From Udeniomyces pyricola (Eukaryota > Basidiomycota > Tremellomycetes > Cystofilobasidiales > Mrakiaceae), in assembly GCA_039545295.1 (NCBI GenBank), contig BCIK01000010.1:62001-126000 (forward strand): a stretch of 64,000 bases of DNA, in the 5' to 3' direction. Within the stretch, counting starts at the first letter, position 1; each line of letters starts with the position of its first letter. This document shows, in pieces, positions 51,619-62,439 of the stretch. Position numbers and translations under genes: made by a program. Under the pieces are notes generated by a model that did no database searches, had not been told where the DNA came from, and saw only the letters and a list, made by a program, of their open reading frames with translations.

Positions 51619-52681
51619 TGAGGGTCTTGACGGTTGTTTAGTGTTCTTGTTTCTGTCATTTTTACCTTTCCTTTCTTTTCTTTGTTGTTTCGTGTTGTGT
51701 TTTTCATTCCTTCTCCTTCCTTATCTAGCCACACTGTCTCGATTGGGTCTCCTTTCTTGTGTCCTAGACTCCGGGTCTACCCTCTCGTCGTCATGCTTCC
51801 TTGACTCTTTTTCTCCTCTTTTCCCTCTGCATCGTTCTTCCTCCTTCTTTCATCAGTGTGTTTCTAGTTTTTCCTTTATTTTTCTCATCCGATCAGCACC
51901 CCTTATCTTGCCCTTTCTGCCCTTTCTGCACGACATCAGTTATCTCATGAATCCTCAGCTAACCTGATTCGCCTCCGTCGTATCCACTCTCACCTTCTTC
52001 TCTTTCCATTGACAAATCCAGGCTCTCCTTCTCACTCTCTCCTATCCACTGATTCTGTTCGACTCCTTAGTGTTGTTTGTCGCCCAAGCAAATGCGGCCC
52101 TTGTTTCGGAACTAAATTAGAGGGGAGGGAAGGAGGATCCGTCAGGCACATCCCGCTTTCTGCCCCTTTACCTTGAACCCTTTTTTCCCTTCGTTTTTTT
52201 TTTCTTTTCTTCGAAGGTTCTCGCCCCTGTTTACCTTTGCCCTTGCGTATTACTCCCTACCCCTTTTCACAGCACTCTCTCAGAGGTATAACCAGTGAAG
52301 TTTTCTATCTTGACTTGAGCACTGTCCAGAAACCGCCATCACCCCCCAAATCATCATTGCTTACCCCTCTGCTTCAGAACCCCACTGTCCTTTCCCATCT
52401 CACCTCTCACAGACACATTCCTGATCATTCACACTTTCGCTCCTGCCTTGTGCATCGTGGGTTGGCTCTGTTTCGCAGCTTACCCTTGTCGGTCAGAGTT
52501 CACGATTGACCTCTTTTTCTTCTTCTTTTTTTTGCTCTTTCACACTTGGATCTCGTTCCTACCCCTATTCTTCTTCACCTCCTTGCTCTAGGAAGTCCTC
52601 ACACACACTCTTTTTTCTCCCTCGCTCTCTTCCTTCCGCTCGTTTCCGCTCTCTTCCCTCGCTAAACCCATTTGAGACGAC
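51619..52681. other. Pyrimidine-rich intergenic region BSD2 - Cys-rich secreted gene
   Basis: About 1.06 kb, overwhelmingly C/T on the + strand (TTTCTTTT and CCCTTT stretches), with few ATGs. Long CT-rich promoters or leaders are common before strongly expressed fungal genes, so this probably holds the promoter and 5' UTR of the secreted protein. No coding gene is supported. Confidence 0.5.
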
Positions 52682-54209
52682 ATGAAGACCTCTCTCGCCA
52701 AAGTTCTCGCTGCGATCGTGCTCTTTTCGAGCGTCGTATCCGCTACAAACGTGAGTTCCTTTCGCTGCATCCTATGATAGGGGATCAATAGATGAGGGAT
52801 TTTTGAACTAGGGAGGGGTAAAGGAGCAGAGAGAATTTGTCGTCGATCGTTGTTTTGAAAGTGGTGTGAAGTTGACGCTCTTTTGTTCCTATCCTTTCTT
52901 TTTACATTCCCCCCCCCCCCCTTTCCCCATCATCATCATTCCACTCTTTGCATTCCCGCTTGCTTCTCCTGTTAGTGCCCCGTTAACCAACAATGGTCCT
53001 GGGACAAATCTCCTCGAGCCGGTTGCATTCCCTGTCCGGTCGGGTGGACTTCCCCAGGAGGGCACCTCCCCAAATGCTCCCCCCCTCCTCCATCACCTCC
53101 TCCTCCCACCAAGAATTGCAAGGTGGACCACTACTATTGCGGCGAAAGCACGAGATGCAAACCCTGTCCGAAAGGGTGGACGTCTCCAGGGGGACCGAAT
53201 GCGAAATGCAGTCCGCCACCTCCCCCGCCGCCTCCTAAGCAATGCACGACAACTCAGTACTGGGTCAAATCAATTCGAGCGTGTGTTCAGTGCCCGAGGA
53301 ACTGGGTCTCTCAAGGTGGGAGGGATACTTCTTGCTCGCCCCCACCGCCTCCGCCTCCTTCGGGCGGTCAATGCTCGACGACTCAGTATTGGTGCCAGGA
53401 GAGTCACAGATGCAGACCATGCCCTCAAGGCTGGCACTCCAACGGCGGGAAAGACAAGACTTGTGGTATCCCTGATATCACGGTACGTCTCCATGCTTTT
53501 TTTTTTCTTTCTCTTTGGCTTCAGCTCTGACGACTTCGTGTTCTTGCATTTTATTCCGAAACCTTCTTTCGTTCTTCGTTTGACCTCATCGCTACTTTCG
53601 ACCGACCACGTCTGCCTCTTCTCACCCGATCTGTCTTGCCATCCTCATCTCGCCTGTCGTTACACATCCATAGCCTACTCAAAAGCTCGGTGGCGGTAAA
53701 CGATCCCTTCTGGCGCGGAAGCAACAAGCCTGCGAGATCAACGAGGGCCATGCATTCTGCCCCGTCGTCGGCACGGCTGGGTTCGAGTGCGTCGATGTCA
53801 TGAGCGGATTGGAGACTTGTAAGTCCAGCTATACCTTCATTGTCGTCTACTTAGGAGATCGAAGTGGATGTCTTAGATGGATATCGAGATTTTTTTTTCT
53901 TGCTTCAAGATTTTTTATATACTCATTTTAACACATGCCTTGTTTCCTCTCATTTCCATCCTTTCCCTTCCTATACCTCGATTCGAAACGACCCGACTCT
54001 CAGGCGGCGGTTGTGCGATCCCTTCGACCTTCCTCACCTCACTCTCGACCCAAACCGAATTCTCGTCTTCATCGGCCTCCATCGGCCGAGACTGCTCCTC
54101 CCTCCCCAACGTGGACCTCGTGACGTGCCGAGCCGGCCACTGCATAGTCGAGTCTTGCATCCAAGGGTTCAACGTCTCCAAAGGCGGACTCGGTTGTATC
54201 GCGGCTTGA
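52682..54209 (+). CDS. Secreted Cys-rich four-repeat protein with Cpl1/PriA-type C-terminus
   Basis: Four exons (52682-52750, 52976-53482, 53674-53818, 54004-54209) give 927 nt (308 aa). A signal peptide (LAKVLAAIVLFSSVVSAT) is followed by four tandem units of about 40 residues. Each has the form C-x(9-13)-C-x-x-CP-x-x-W-x-S-x-GG-x(4-5)-C and is separated by proline runs. Examples are IPCPVGWTSPGG, KPCPKGWTSPGG, VQCPRNWVSQGG and RPCPQGWHSNGG. Then come a dibasic GGGKRS (possible Kex2 site) and a Cys-rich C-terminal domain: INEGHAFCPVV, FECVDVMSGLETCGGCAIPS, RDCSSLPNVDLVTCRAGHC and CIQGFNVSKGGLGC. The second half matches the pattern of basidiomycete PriA/Cpl1 proteins (Cys-rich, secreted). I know of no close match for the N-terminal repeat array. 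A cell-surface or secreted role is likely; the molecular function is unknown. Confidence 0.85.
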
Positions 54210-55229
54210 AACTAGTCCCACTCATAACAATACTTCGACCCCCTTCTTCTCCCTTCCCTCCAGCGGTTTTTTCTATTCTTTGTTTTTTTCTCTCTTCTGG
54301 TGTTGGCTTTTCAGGCTTTCCTTTTCCTAATCCCACCTTGCTATGCTGTTCGCCTCAAGGTTCTTGTTTGTTATGTTTCCTTCCAGGGTTCCTTTCACGT
54401 TCGCCGATTGTTTTCTCTTGTCCATTCCTGGTTGCTTTGGGTCGCTTCATCTTTCTTGGTCACTTTGGTCGGTTTTCCGTCTCTGTTCTCTCTCTTCTTC
54501 TCCTTCTTCCTCGTATTCGATTGCTGTCCGTACAGAGTCCTAGTCTCTTCTGTACGTATACGCTTTCGACCCCTTTGTGACCGCCACAGGTCTTTTTTTT
54601 TTTTTTTTTTTTTTTTGCAGTTTCTTTTCTTTTCATTCTTCTCGTTTTTCTCTTTCCTGCTTCTTCTTTCATCCACAAATCCGCACCTTCCCCTTCCGTC
54701 TGCTCCACATCCTAATCCCTTTTCTCTTCTCTCTCTCTCTCTCCGCTCTCGCGTCCATCTAATATACCATGCTCACGCTCCTTTGTCGCCCATCATCCAC
54801 CCCATTCGGACCTCACGGCCGCGCGCCTCCTTATTCTAACGACAGCGCGCGCGTTATGACAGCTACGTAATGTATAGCCATATCATTTGTTCACCCAATT
54901 TTGTCCACACCAGCAATCACCTTACTTAGTAGACTAGGAGATCCCACCGACTCATCACGGACCAGAATACGATAGTTTTTCCTACTATGGACGATTTGGT
55001 ACATATATATATATATATATATTTGAGATATGAGTTATAGTGCCGGGGTGTTCGGGCGAGATAATGGCCTGCATGTCGGACTGAAAGCGCAATCGCGGAT
55101 CTCCGTCTCTGCGTCTTTCTTCCCTTTCCCCCCCCCCCCCTCTTTCCTACGACCGACTTGTTGGTCCTCTCTTTCAATCTCCCATCCAACCCACTTTCCT
55201 CTCTTTCCCCCGTCCATCAAAACCCAACC
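54210..55229. other. Pyrimidine-rich intergenic region before THI6
   Basis: About 1 kb. The first half is CT-rich with a T run (54593-54616). From 54770 it contains GCGCGC segments, a TA repeat (about 55003-55022), a C run (55131-55140) and the CT-rich THI6 leader. No gene or thiamine riboswitch was recognised. Confidence 0.45.
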
Positions 55230-58200
55230 ATGTCGTCTACCCGAGCCTCACTCGATCTCTCCCTTTACCTCGTCACCGGTCGCGAACTCTTGCCTGCCGG
55301 CAAGGACTACTGCGAGTCCCTCGATCAGGCCATTCGCGGAGGCGTCTCAATCGTCCAAGTCCGAGAGAAGGACGCCGATACCGGCGAGTTTTACGACATC
55401 GCGAGAAAGACCAAAGAGGTCTGCGATAAGGTGAGGATCTTTCCGGGACTTGAGCGAAGGAGTGGTTCTTTGACTACTTTTTTTTGGTAGCCGAGATCGT
55501 GTGGTCTAGAATGGAAGGGGAAAGATGAAGGAAGTATTCGGATGATGTCGAATGGAAGAAGACGACTGATTCGATCTTCGGAACGCGTTCTTGTTTCCAT
55601 CGTGTCCTTTATTACTTCGTCTTCCCTCCCTTCTCCCAACTTTTGCATGATCAAAAGCACAACGTTCCCCTCATCATCAACGATCGCGTCGACATCTTCC
55701 TTGCTCTCGCTAAAACGAGTTCGACCCCACCCGCGGGGATTCATATCGGCCAAAGTGATCTTCCCCTCCCGCTCGCTCGACACCTCCTCACGACGGCCGG
55801 TTACCCTGACGCCGTCATCGGGATCTCGTGCCAGACGATCCAAGAAGCCCAACGAGCCAAGGAACAAGGAGCAGATTACATTGGCGTCGGTGCCGTTTGG
55901 TGGACGGGTTCTAAGAAGTTGAAGAAACCCGTGTTGGGCGTGAGGGATGTCGAGGAGGTCGTCAGGGCGTTTGAAGGACCGGCCGTCGCCATCGGTGAGC
56001 TGAAGAATCGTTTTTTTTTTTGTTTTGTTATTACTCTGTCGGAAATCTATCTGACTGTCGTCGATAGAGAGAGGGTTCAAAGAGGTCTCACACATGTAAC
56101 TTGACACGCACTCAACGTGACCTTATTTTGCTTTGTTTCTTTGTTTCTATCTGCTCTCTTTCCTTCAACCGACCGCTTCCATCATCGGAAACAGGGGGCA
56201 TTAAATCTCTCAACCTTCCTCATCTTCTCCACGCTGCTCCTTCCCTTTCCGGAGTCGGTACGTTACTCTTCTCAACACCCACATCTAATATCGCGCTTAA
56301 CAGCACCCTCTCCCACTCTTCTTCCCGCTACATCAATGGGTTTTAAACTATGGCATTGGACCTGACCTTGGCTCGGTCACTCATTCTTGCACGTCGTCTT
56401 AGCCATCATCTCTGAGATCGTCGGAGCAGAGAACCCTCAAGTCCGTCTTTCTTCCTCTCCTCTTTCGCCTCCTGTCCCGCTTTGTCCAACATCTGGCAGC
56501 CCTAGTTCCTCATCATCATCAGACTGACGACCACACCATTTCTCTCTCCGCTTTCTTGTATACGCCCCCTATCTCGTTCCCATCTCTACGGACAGCCAAT
56601 TTGCGAGAACCTCCTTCGGATCATCCAGTCTTACCGCACCGAGTTCTCGCCCAAACCCGAGACGTCGTCGTCGTCGCCTACGCTCACCAAGGAGAGGATC
56701 GTCCAGCAGATGAGCAATCTCATTCAGGTTCTGAAGGAGGAGAATCCGGTCGTGAACGTGAGTGGATGAGTTTTGCTAAATATGGATAGAGCGAGATCGA
56801 GTGGGTCAGGGTTAGGGTTTTTTTTTTTTCTTTTTGGCGCAGTGGTTCCGATCAGAGAAGAAATTTCCAATGTGTCTTCTTGGTCCAAGTGATGATTTCG
56901 GTACTGACGTCGCCTTATGGGCTTGGTTCATATCCCTCGGCTATATTCTGCTCTTTCCGATTCCACTCTCTTGCTTTTTTTTTTGGTCTTCTTTCTTGAT
57001 GGGGTTTTTGGATGCTTAGCAACTTACTAATCACGTCGTCATGAACGACTCGGCGAATGCGACTCTGGCCGTCGGAGCGAGTCCCATCGTACGCCCACTC
57101 TTCCACGGCTCTTCCTTGATCTATCGCTTTCCATCTCTCTCTCTCTCTCTCTTTTCCATGATGCCTCATTCTCCTGATTGTGCTATTCTACCCTTATTCA
57201 CCCACCACTCCCCTGAATTTCTCCCCATCATATCTGTTCTTCTCTTTATGTTACCCAGATGGCGACCGTACCAAGCGAGGTGACGCAACTGTCCGAGATC
57301 ATTGGGGCCTGCCTCGTCAACTTTGGGACGATCAAAGATCTCGATGGGATGCTTGCTGCAGGCACGGCCGCTAACCGGAATGGAAAACCGATCGTGTTTG
57401 ATCCGGTGGCGTGCGGAGCGAGCGACTTGAGGAAGACTTCAGCTGATGGTACGTGAGAGAGAAAGAGAAGCATACGGGGTATGCGATTGTTCTCTCGTTT
57501 CGAGGTTGATACCGATACGTTCTCTTTGTCCAACTGGCATCGCACGTAGAATTGTTGTCGACTTGGCAACCGACCGTCATCAAAGGCAATGCTGGGGAGA
57601 TTGCTGCGCTCCTCAACTCGACCGAGGTCTCGACCCGAGGCGTCGATGCCGGTCGCGGTCAAGCGTTCAAGGATCCAGCTCAGATTGTGAGGGACCTCGC
57701 GAGGAAGGAACGATGCGTCGTCGTCATGACGGGCGAAACGGATTGGATCGCGGATGAACAAGGAAAAGTCGTCGTGAGGATCGATAATGGGCATGAATTG
57801 GTAAGGAGTTTTAACAAACAAACAAAAACACAAAAAAGAATCTTCATACACATTCCAAATCAGACCCGACTCGAGAGTTTCGCCCCTGTTCTGTTTCGTT
57901 TTCCTTCTTGCTTCTTTCGCCTTGTTACTTTTCTTTTTCTTGGCCTCTGATCACTTGGGCTTAATGACTGATGCATCAACCTCACTTCTATCTCCCTCCC
58001 AACATCTTCTTCCTCCTTCTATGGGCGTCTGGAATGTATTAGTTGGGGGTCATCACAGGCAGTGGATGTATGGTCGGAACCTTAACTGCCGTTCGTGACC
58101 CAACCATTGCTTTCTCTCTTCGTTTTCTTCTTCTTCTCCCCTTCTTCAAAAGGTATATAATACCAATCGAAAAAAAAACCCTTACTAAACCTACCAATGT

Positions 58201-58777
58201 TCGTAACCNCCCCCCCCCCCCCCCCCCACACACACCACACCTCCCCTTCTTGCCTGCCTCGCTTCGTCTTAGTGCTTCTGCGCGGCGGCCCGGCTTGATT
58301 TCCTTGCGTCGTCCGGACTTGAGGTCCCTGGTCGGTTGGTTCAAGGGGATATGTTCCTCGGTGCCATTTGCGCGTAAGTTTTCCCCCTCCCCTTCCCTCC
58401 CAAGGTGAGGAGAAAGAGAGAGAGAGAGAGGACGAAAGAGATGTGGACTCGAATTTTAGTTTCTCAACTCCTCCCCTTTCCTGCTGCTCCTTTCCGCGTG
58501 GGGGGTTTCCTTCTACACTCTATATCCCTTTCCCCCCGCTTTGGTCGAACTTTCTCTCTCCCCCCCCCCCCCCCCTCCCCCTCCCCTCCCTTTCCCTCTG
58601 CCCCAACTATTCCCACCCAACAGCGTCTTGGCCATGACGATCGCCTCGGAGATTGCCGCGGACCGACCGAGCGTGCTCGGACCCAACACGTTCCGAAGCG
58701 CGTTGATCGACGAGTTGTACGCGTTGAAGGGAGAGCAGATCGAGAAGAGGATCAAGCTTGAAGTTCAGGAAGCTTGA
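55230..58777 (+). CDS. THI6: Bifunctional thiamine-phosphate synthase / hydroxyethylthiazole kinase
   Basis: Fungal Thi6 joins ThiE and ThiM activities: the kinase phosphorylates hydroxyethylthiazole and the synthase couples it to hydroxymethylpyrimidine-PP to give thiamine phosphate. The N-terminal ThiE half has LYLVTGRELLPAG, AIRGGVSIVQVREKDADTGE, NVPLIINDRVDIFLA, GIHIGQSDLPL, IGISCQTIQEAQRAKEQGAD, YIGVGAVWWT and AVAIGGIKSLN. The C-terminal ThiM half has NHVVMNDSANATLAVGASPI, GKPIVFDPVACGAS, PTVIKGNAGEIAALL, VVVMTGETDWIAD, GVITGSGCMVGTLTA, FLGAICAVLAMTIASEIAAD and RPSVLGPNTFRSALIDELY. Both half-sites look complete. It is cut by at least ten introns. The intron at 58091 starts with GTTCGT and contains an N (58209) within a C run. 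The gene ends at the TGA at 58775-58777. Confidence 0.95.
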
Positions 58778-59898
58778 GATGATTATATATATATTTGGAT
58801 GGATGCCGGATTGGGGCTGGGGAGGAAGGAGGGGGGGTGGGTTTGAGGGAGAGAAGGGGTAGAAGTCTGGGATTTGGCGACGGATGGGGAAGGAATCTGA
58901 ATGAGGGCAATAAGAGAGAAACCAAACGATGGAAAGGGTGTGGGGAATAGGAAGGATTTTTTGGGGATCCGACTGCAGATGGAGACAAAAGAGGCTACAT
59001 ATCTAAGATGGATATCATCATATGTACGATATATATATCGATGGGCTTGATTTCGATCCGCTCATCCATCCATGCATCTATCCGACCAGATCATCGTATG
59101 GTCCAATGAAATTCCACGTTTTCTCGAGCCCTTTTTCTTCTCGGCCCGGCCTGTGATAAAAAAAAAAAGGGGGGGAGGGAGGGTTTCTTCTCGTGTAGAT
59201 TTTAGTGAACGGCCGGGTCCACTGCGCTGACTGCCGGTCATCGTATCATGCGCGCATGCCAGTGTTGATTACAGATACAGGATGTTATGGATCGAATGCG
59301 ATGACATTCCATCATGATATATATATATAAAAGCACTTCGATCAACCAATTAGTCACCTTGATCGAATCAGGCGTGATCATCCATCAATACATCATGATC
59401 AGAAAGAAGAAGAAGAAGAAAAAAAACGTCCACGTCAATCAAGAACCTCAATCAATATATATATATAGGTATATACATAGCAGATGCGTGTACTCGGTCC
59501 GTTGTTGAAGCACGATTGAATCAACGTCGAGGTTACGGCAAGTAGCTGTAGGACGTCTGTCCAGCACGTACGACGGACGTTATACGACGCATAACAGAGC
59601 ATATATATATATATCGCTAATGTATGCGCGGCTATATATCGTCATCATCATCATCATCATTCTACCGACTCCCCCTTCAAATATTTCCTCTCGTTTTCTT
59701 TCTGGCTTCTTACACCAGCGCACTCTTGATATACAAGTCATTCGCCCCCATATATACATGCACTTACGTTTTATGACAAGACCCGACTCCGTCTCGATCT
59801 CTATACAACCNCCCCCCCCCCCTCTCTCCCCACACACACACACACATGGAACCCTCCCCCCCTTCCCCTTTTGTGGTGCTCTTTTTGTTTCGTCTGGT
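58778..59898. other. Convergent intergenic region THI6 / membrane protein
   Basis: About 1.12 kb, holding two 3' ends. It has many short TA repeats (58783-58794, 59029-59037, 59316-59328, 59454-59469, 59600-59612), a G-rich tract (59169-59183), a CATCAT repeat near 59641-59660 and a C run with an N (59811). No gene or RNA recognised. Confidence 0.5.
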
Positions 59899-61989
59899 TC
59901 AGACGGCCGTCGCTAGCAACCTGGTGCGTTCGTCCGGACCGCCGCCGCCGCCGCTGCTCACGTCCCCCGACGCTAAGGCCTCGGTGCTCGTCTGCTGCTC
60001 AAAGTGAGGTCTGGCGCCGAGCGTTTGGAGAGCGACGAATGCGTTTTGGAAACTACACGTCCATCACAGGGAGAGGAGAAGAAAGGGAAAGAAAAAGAGA
60101 TGGGGATTGGATGATGGGAACGGAGGAGGGAGATGAGACGATATGGGCGAGAGGCCAGAGAGTAAAACAAACATGTCCAAAAAAAAAAAAAAGATAAAAA
60201 AAGAAGAAGAAGAAGACAAAACGTGAGCCAGGTCGGATCTAGAGAATGACAGATGGCGAGATGAGAGATGGAAAGGTGGAACGGGTCAGAATCAACGTGG
60301 GGGAGATACGTACGCTCCAATGACAAAGGTGAAGACGAATTTCGAGATCTGCATCGGATCCTTCCCCAGAAGAGAAACAGAGTCAGATGGATGGATGTGA
60401 GAGTGTGGAGAGGGATGGAATAAGAGGTAAAGAGGGAGAGTCCAGGGAGGAAGGGGGAAGGGCAGAGTATCCCATCCAACAACGGATCAAGACAGAAGAA
60501 GAAGGAACATCAGACATTTTCTCCGTTGTCGTCATGTCCGAGTCAACGCCTCCGGTTGAAGACTCTGATCCAAAACCCAAAAGAACCCGAAACAAATCTC
60601 TTGGAAAAACCCGTACCTCGGCGGCCCAAAGATGACCGTCAGCTGCTGACATGGACTTGTGCGTGTAGATGGGGGCGAGGATCGCAATGGAGATCGGCCT
60701 GGACCCGCCCAATCATAGACCGAGACGTGTTGATGAGTTCAAATGGATGATAGTGTAGAGGACACATTAGCTTTCGAGCCGAGAACAACAACAACAAATA
60801 AAACGTAAGGAAAAGGGGAAGGGGAGGTGGGTGGCCGGCCCCCTTTGTAAAGCAAGCGAACGAGGAGTGGGAACTTGGTTTCTTCGTAGTCCTCACCAAA
60901 ACAGGAAAAACAGCAGGCAACCCCAGAGAGCTCCCTGAGCGACGCTCCAAGCCAACCTCTTGAGCCAACCTTTGAGGCCTCCTGCGTTTCGGAACTGGAA
61001 GAGGCCCATGTTGGACGTTCCCTCGGCGGCGAACCGAAGGGCCATGCGAGCCCAAAAGCTAGCGCCTTGCTTCTCCCCACTTCGCCAGGTGGTGAGGAAA
61101 TCTTGGGGGTCCGGGAGATGTGAGACGCGAGGGTAGGGACCATCTGGTAGAGGGGAGATCCGTCGGGATCGCAGGTCGGGCAAGATCAACGTGGGAACGA
61201 TGAGGAACGTGGCAAGACCTTGGACGAGGCACGTCACTCCCAGATCTAAGGGGAAGCGAGACGTGGCCGTCAGTCGGGAAAAAGGGTGAAAAGTTTTGAG
61301 GTTGATGGGTTAGTCTTGATGATCTTTGGTTAGTATGGCTGCTCTAGAAGATTAATCCAACCCCGGAGCGGCCGCCCGGCCGGTCGCACCGAGGCGGTTT
61401 GATGACGTTGTGTCGGAAGAAAGGGGATCGAGGGAGATCGAACAGACCTCCAGCAAAGGGGAGCGGAAAGAGCCAGAAGCTGGTATTGGGTTCGTTGTGG
61501 TACATGCGTTTGGCTTTTTTTTTTTTTTGGATCCAAGCATGGTCAAGTAGGCAGTGGCGAGGATGAGAGCAAGGGAAAGGGAGAGAGAGGGATCATGATA
61601 GGTTGGTTCATTGATGTTGAGTGGAGGAATGATCAAGAATCGTGGGAATTAGCGGTAAGTCACGTCAGCCTGTGTGGATGGGCCGAGCATGCGATTGGGA
61701 CGACGGCCAATTTATGAGTAGGGCAGGGCAGGTGGATAGTGAGTAGCAATTGTGGATCGTACCAATGTAAAAGTTGATGGCACCATCGATCTGAACGGGA
61801 TGAAGATGGATAGTCGATCCATCAGCTTAATGCTGCAGGAGGAAGGAGAGAAGAGCATGGGAGAGGAACCGAAGGACCGACGAGTCCGGCAATGAGCCCC
61901 TGGGCGATCCAGACGTAGACCCATTGAGTCCAGGAGAGCGTTCGGGGCAGAGGCCAAAAGATGCCGGAAGGGGTCGAGGTTAATGTCAT
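59899..61989 (-). CDS. Fungal multi-pass membrane protein of unknown function
   Basis: Seven exons: 61989-61870, 61790-61763, 61513-61448, 61245-60897, 60698-60617, 60360-60314 and 60052-59899. They give 846 nt (281 aa). Hydrophobic segments are visible in WVYVWIAQGLIAGLVG, DLGVTCLVQGLATFLIVPTL, GALWGCLLFFLFWPISIAIL and FVFTFVIGAFQNAFVAL. Other recognisable stretches are IDGAINFYIAKRMYH, SFWLFPLPFAG and IYTHKSMSAADGHLWAAE. The C-terminus is Gly-rich and ends DERTRLLATAV. The arrangement resembles a fungal family of uncharacterised membrane proteins that I believe is Pfam DUF2456, but I cannot confirm that from memory. Exon 2 is only 28 nt, and the acceptor of exon 3 lies directly after a run of 13 A. 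Divergent from PRP8. Confidence 0.75.
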
Positions 61990-62439
61990 GAGAGAAGATG
62001 GATGTGTGCTGGTTGGATGGGATGTCTAAATGTCGAAGGGTTATACTATGTACTACGTGTGTGAGGTGGATGAGTGTATACGTTGAACGTTGGTTGTCAG
62101 CGGGGGTGATGATGATGATTATACATCTGATGATGTGAATCGTTATATAACTATATAAGTTGATGATCGCGTGTAGATCATGAGCGGGCTTGGTGGTGTG
62201 CACGACGATCGATGATGATGATGATGATGATGATGATCGAATCTCAACGACGCAGGCTGTGAGAGGGCTGTGCACCAGACAGTGGCTTCGCGTTTGGCCT
62301 CTTGTTGGCCTCATCTCAATGAGACCAGACCCACCCAGGCTCCTCCCTCTATAGTTATCGATCGAATCCCTCTCCCTCTCCCTTCTCCCTTCTCGTCTTC
62401 CCCTCCCCCCCCCCCCATTCCTCCCCTCCACCTCGACCC
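61990..62439. promoter_or_regulatory. Divergent promoter region membrane protein / PRP8
   Basis: 450 bp between start codons. It contains a (GATGAT)n repeat (62206-62236), TATATAA elements near 62141-62158 and a C run (62403-62416) in the PRP8 leader. Confidence 0.5.

Noticed and set aside
54980..55229. Thiamine pyrophosphate riboswitch in the THI6 leader
   Set aside because: I looked for the conserved TPP-aptamer CUGAGA and ACCUGA boxes near the start and saw no consistent pair; regulation may be by a transcription factor instead.
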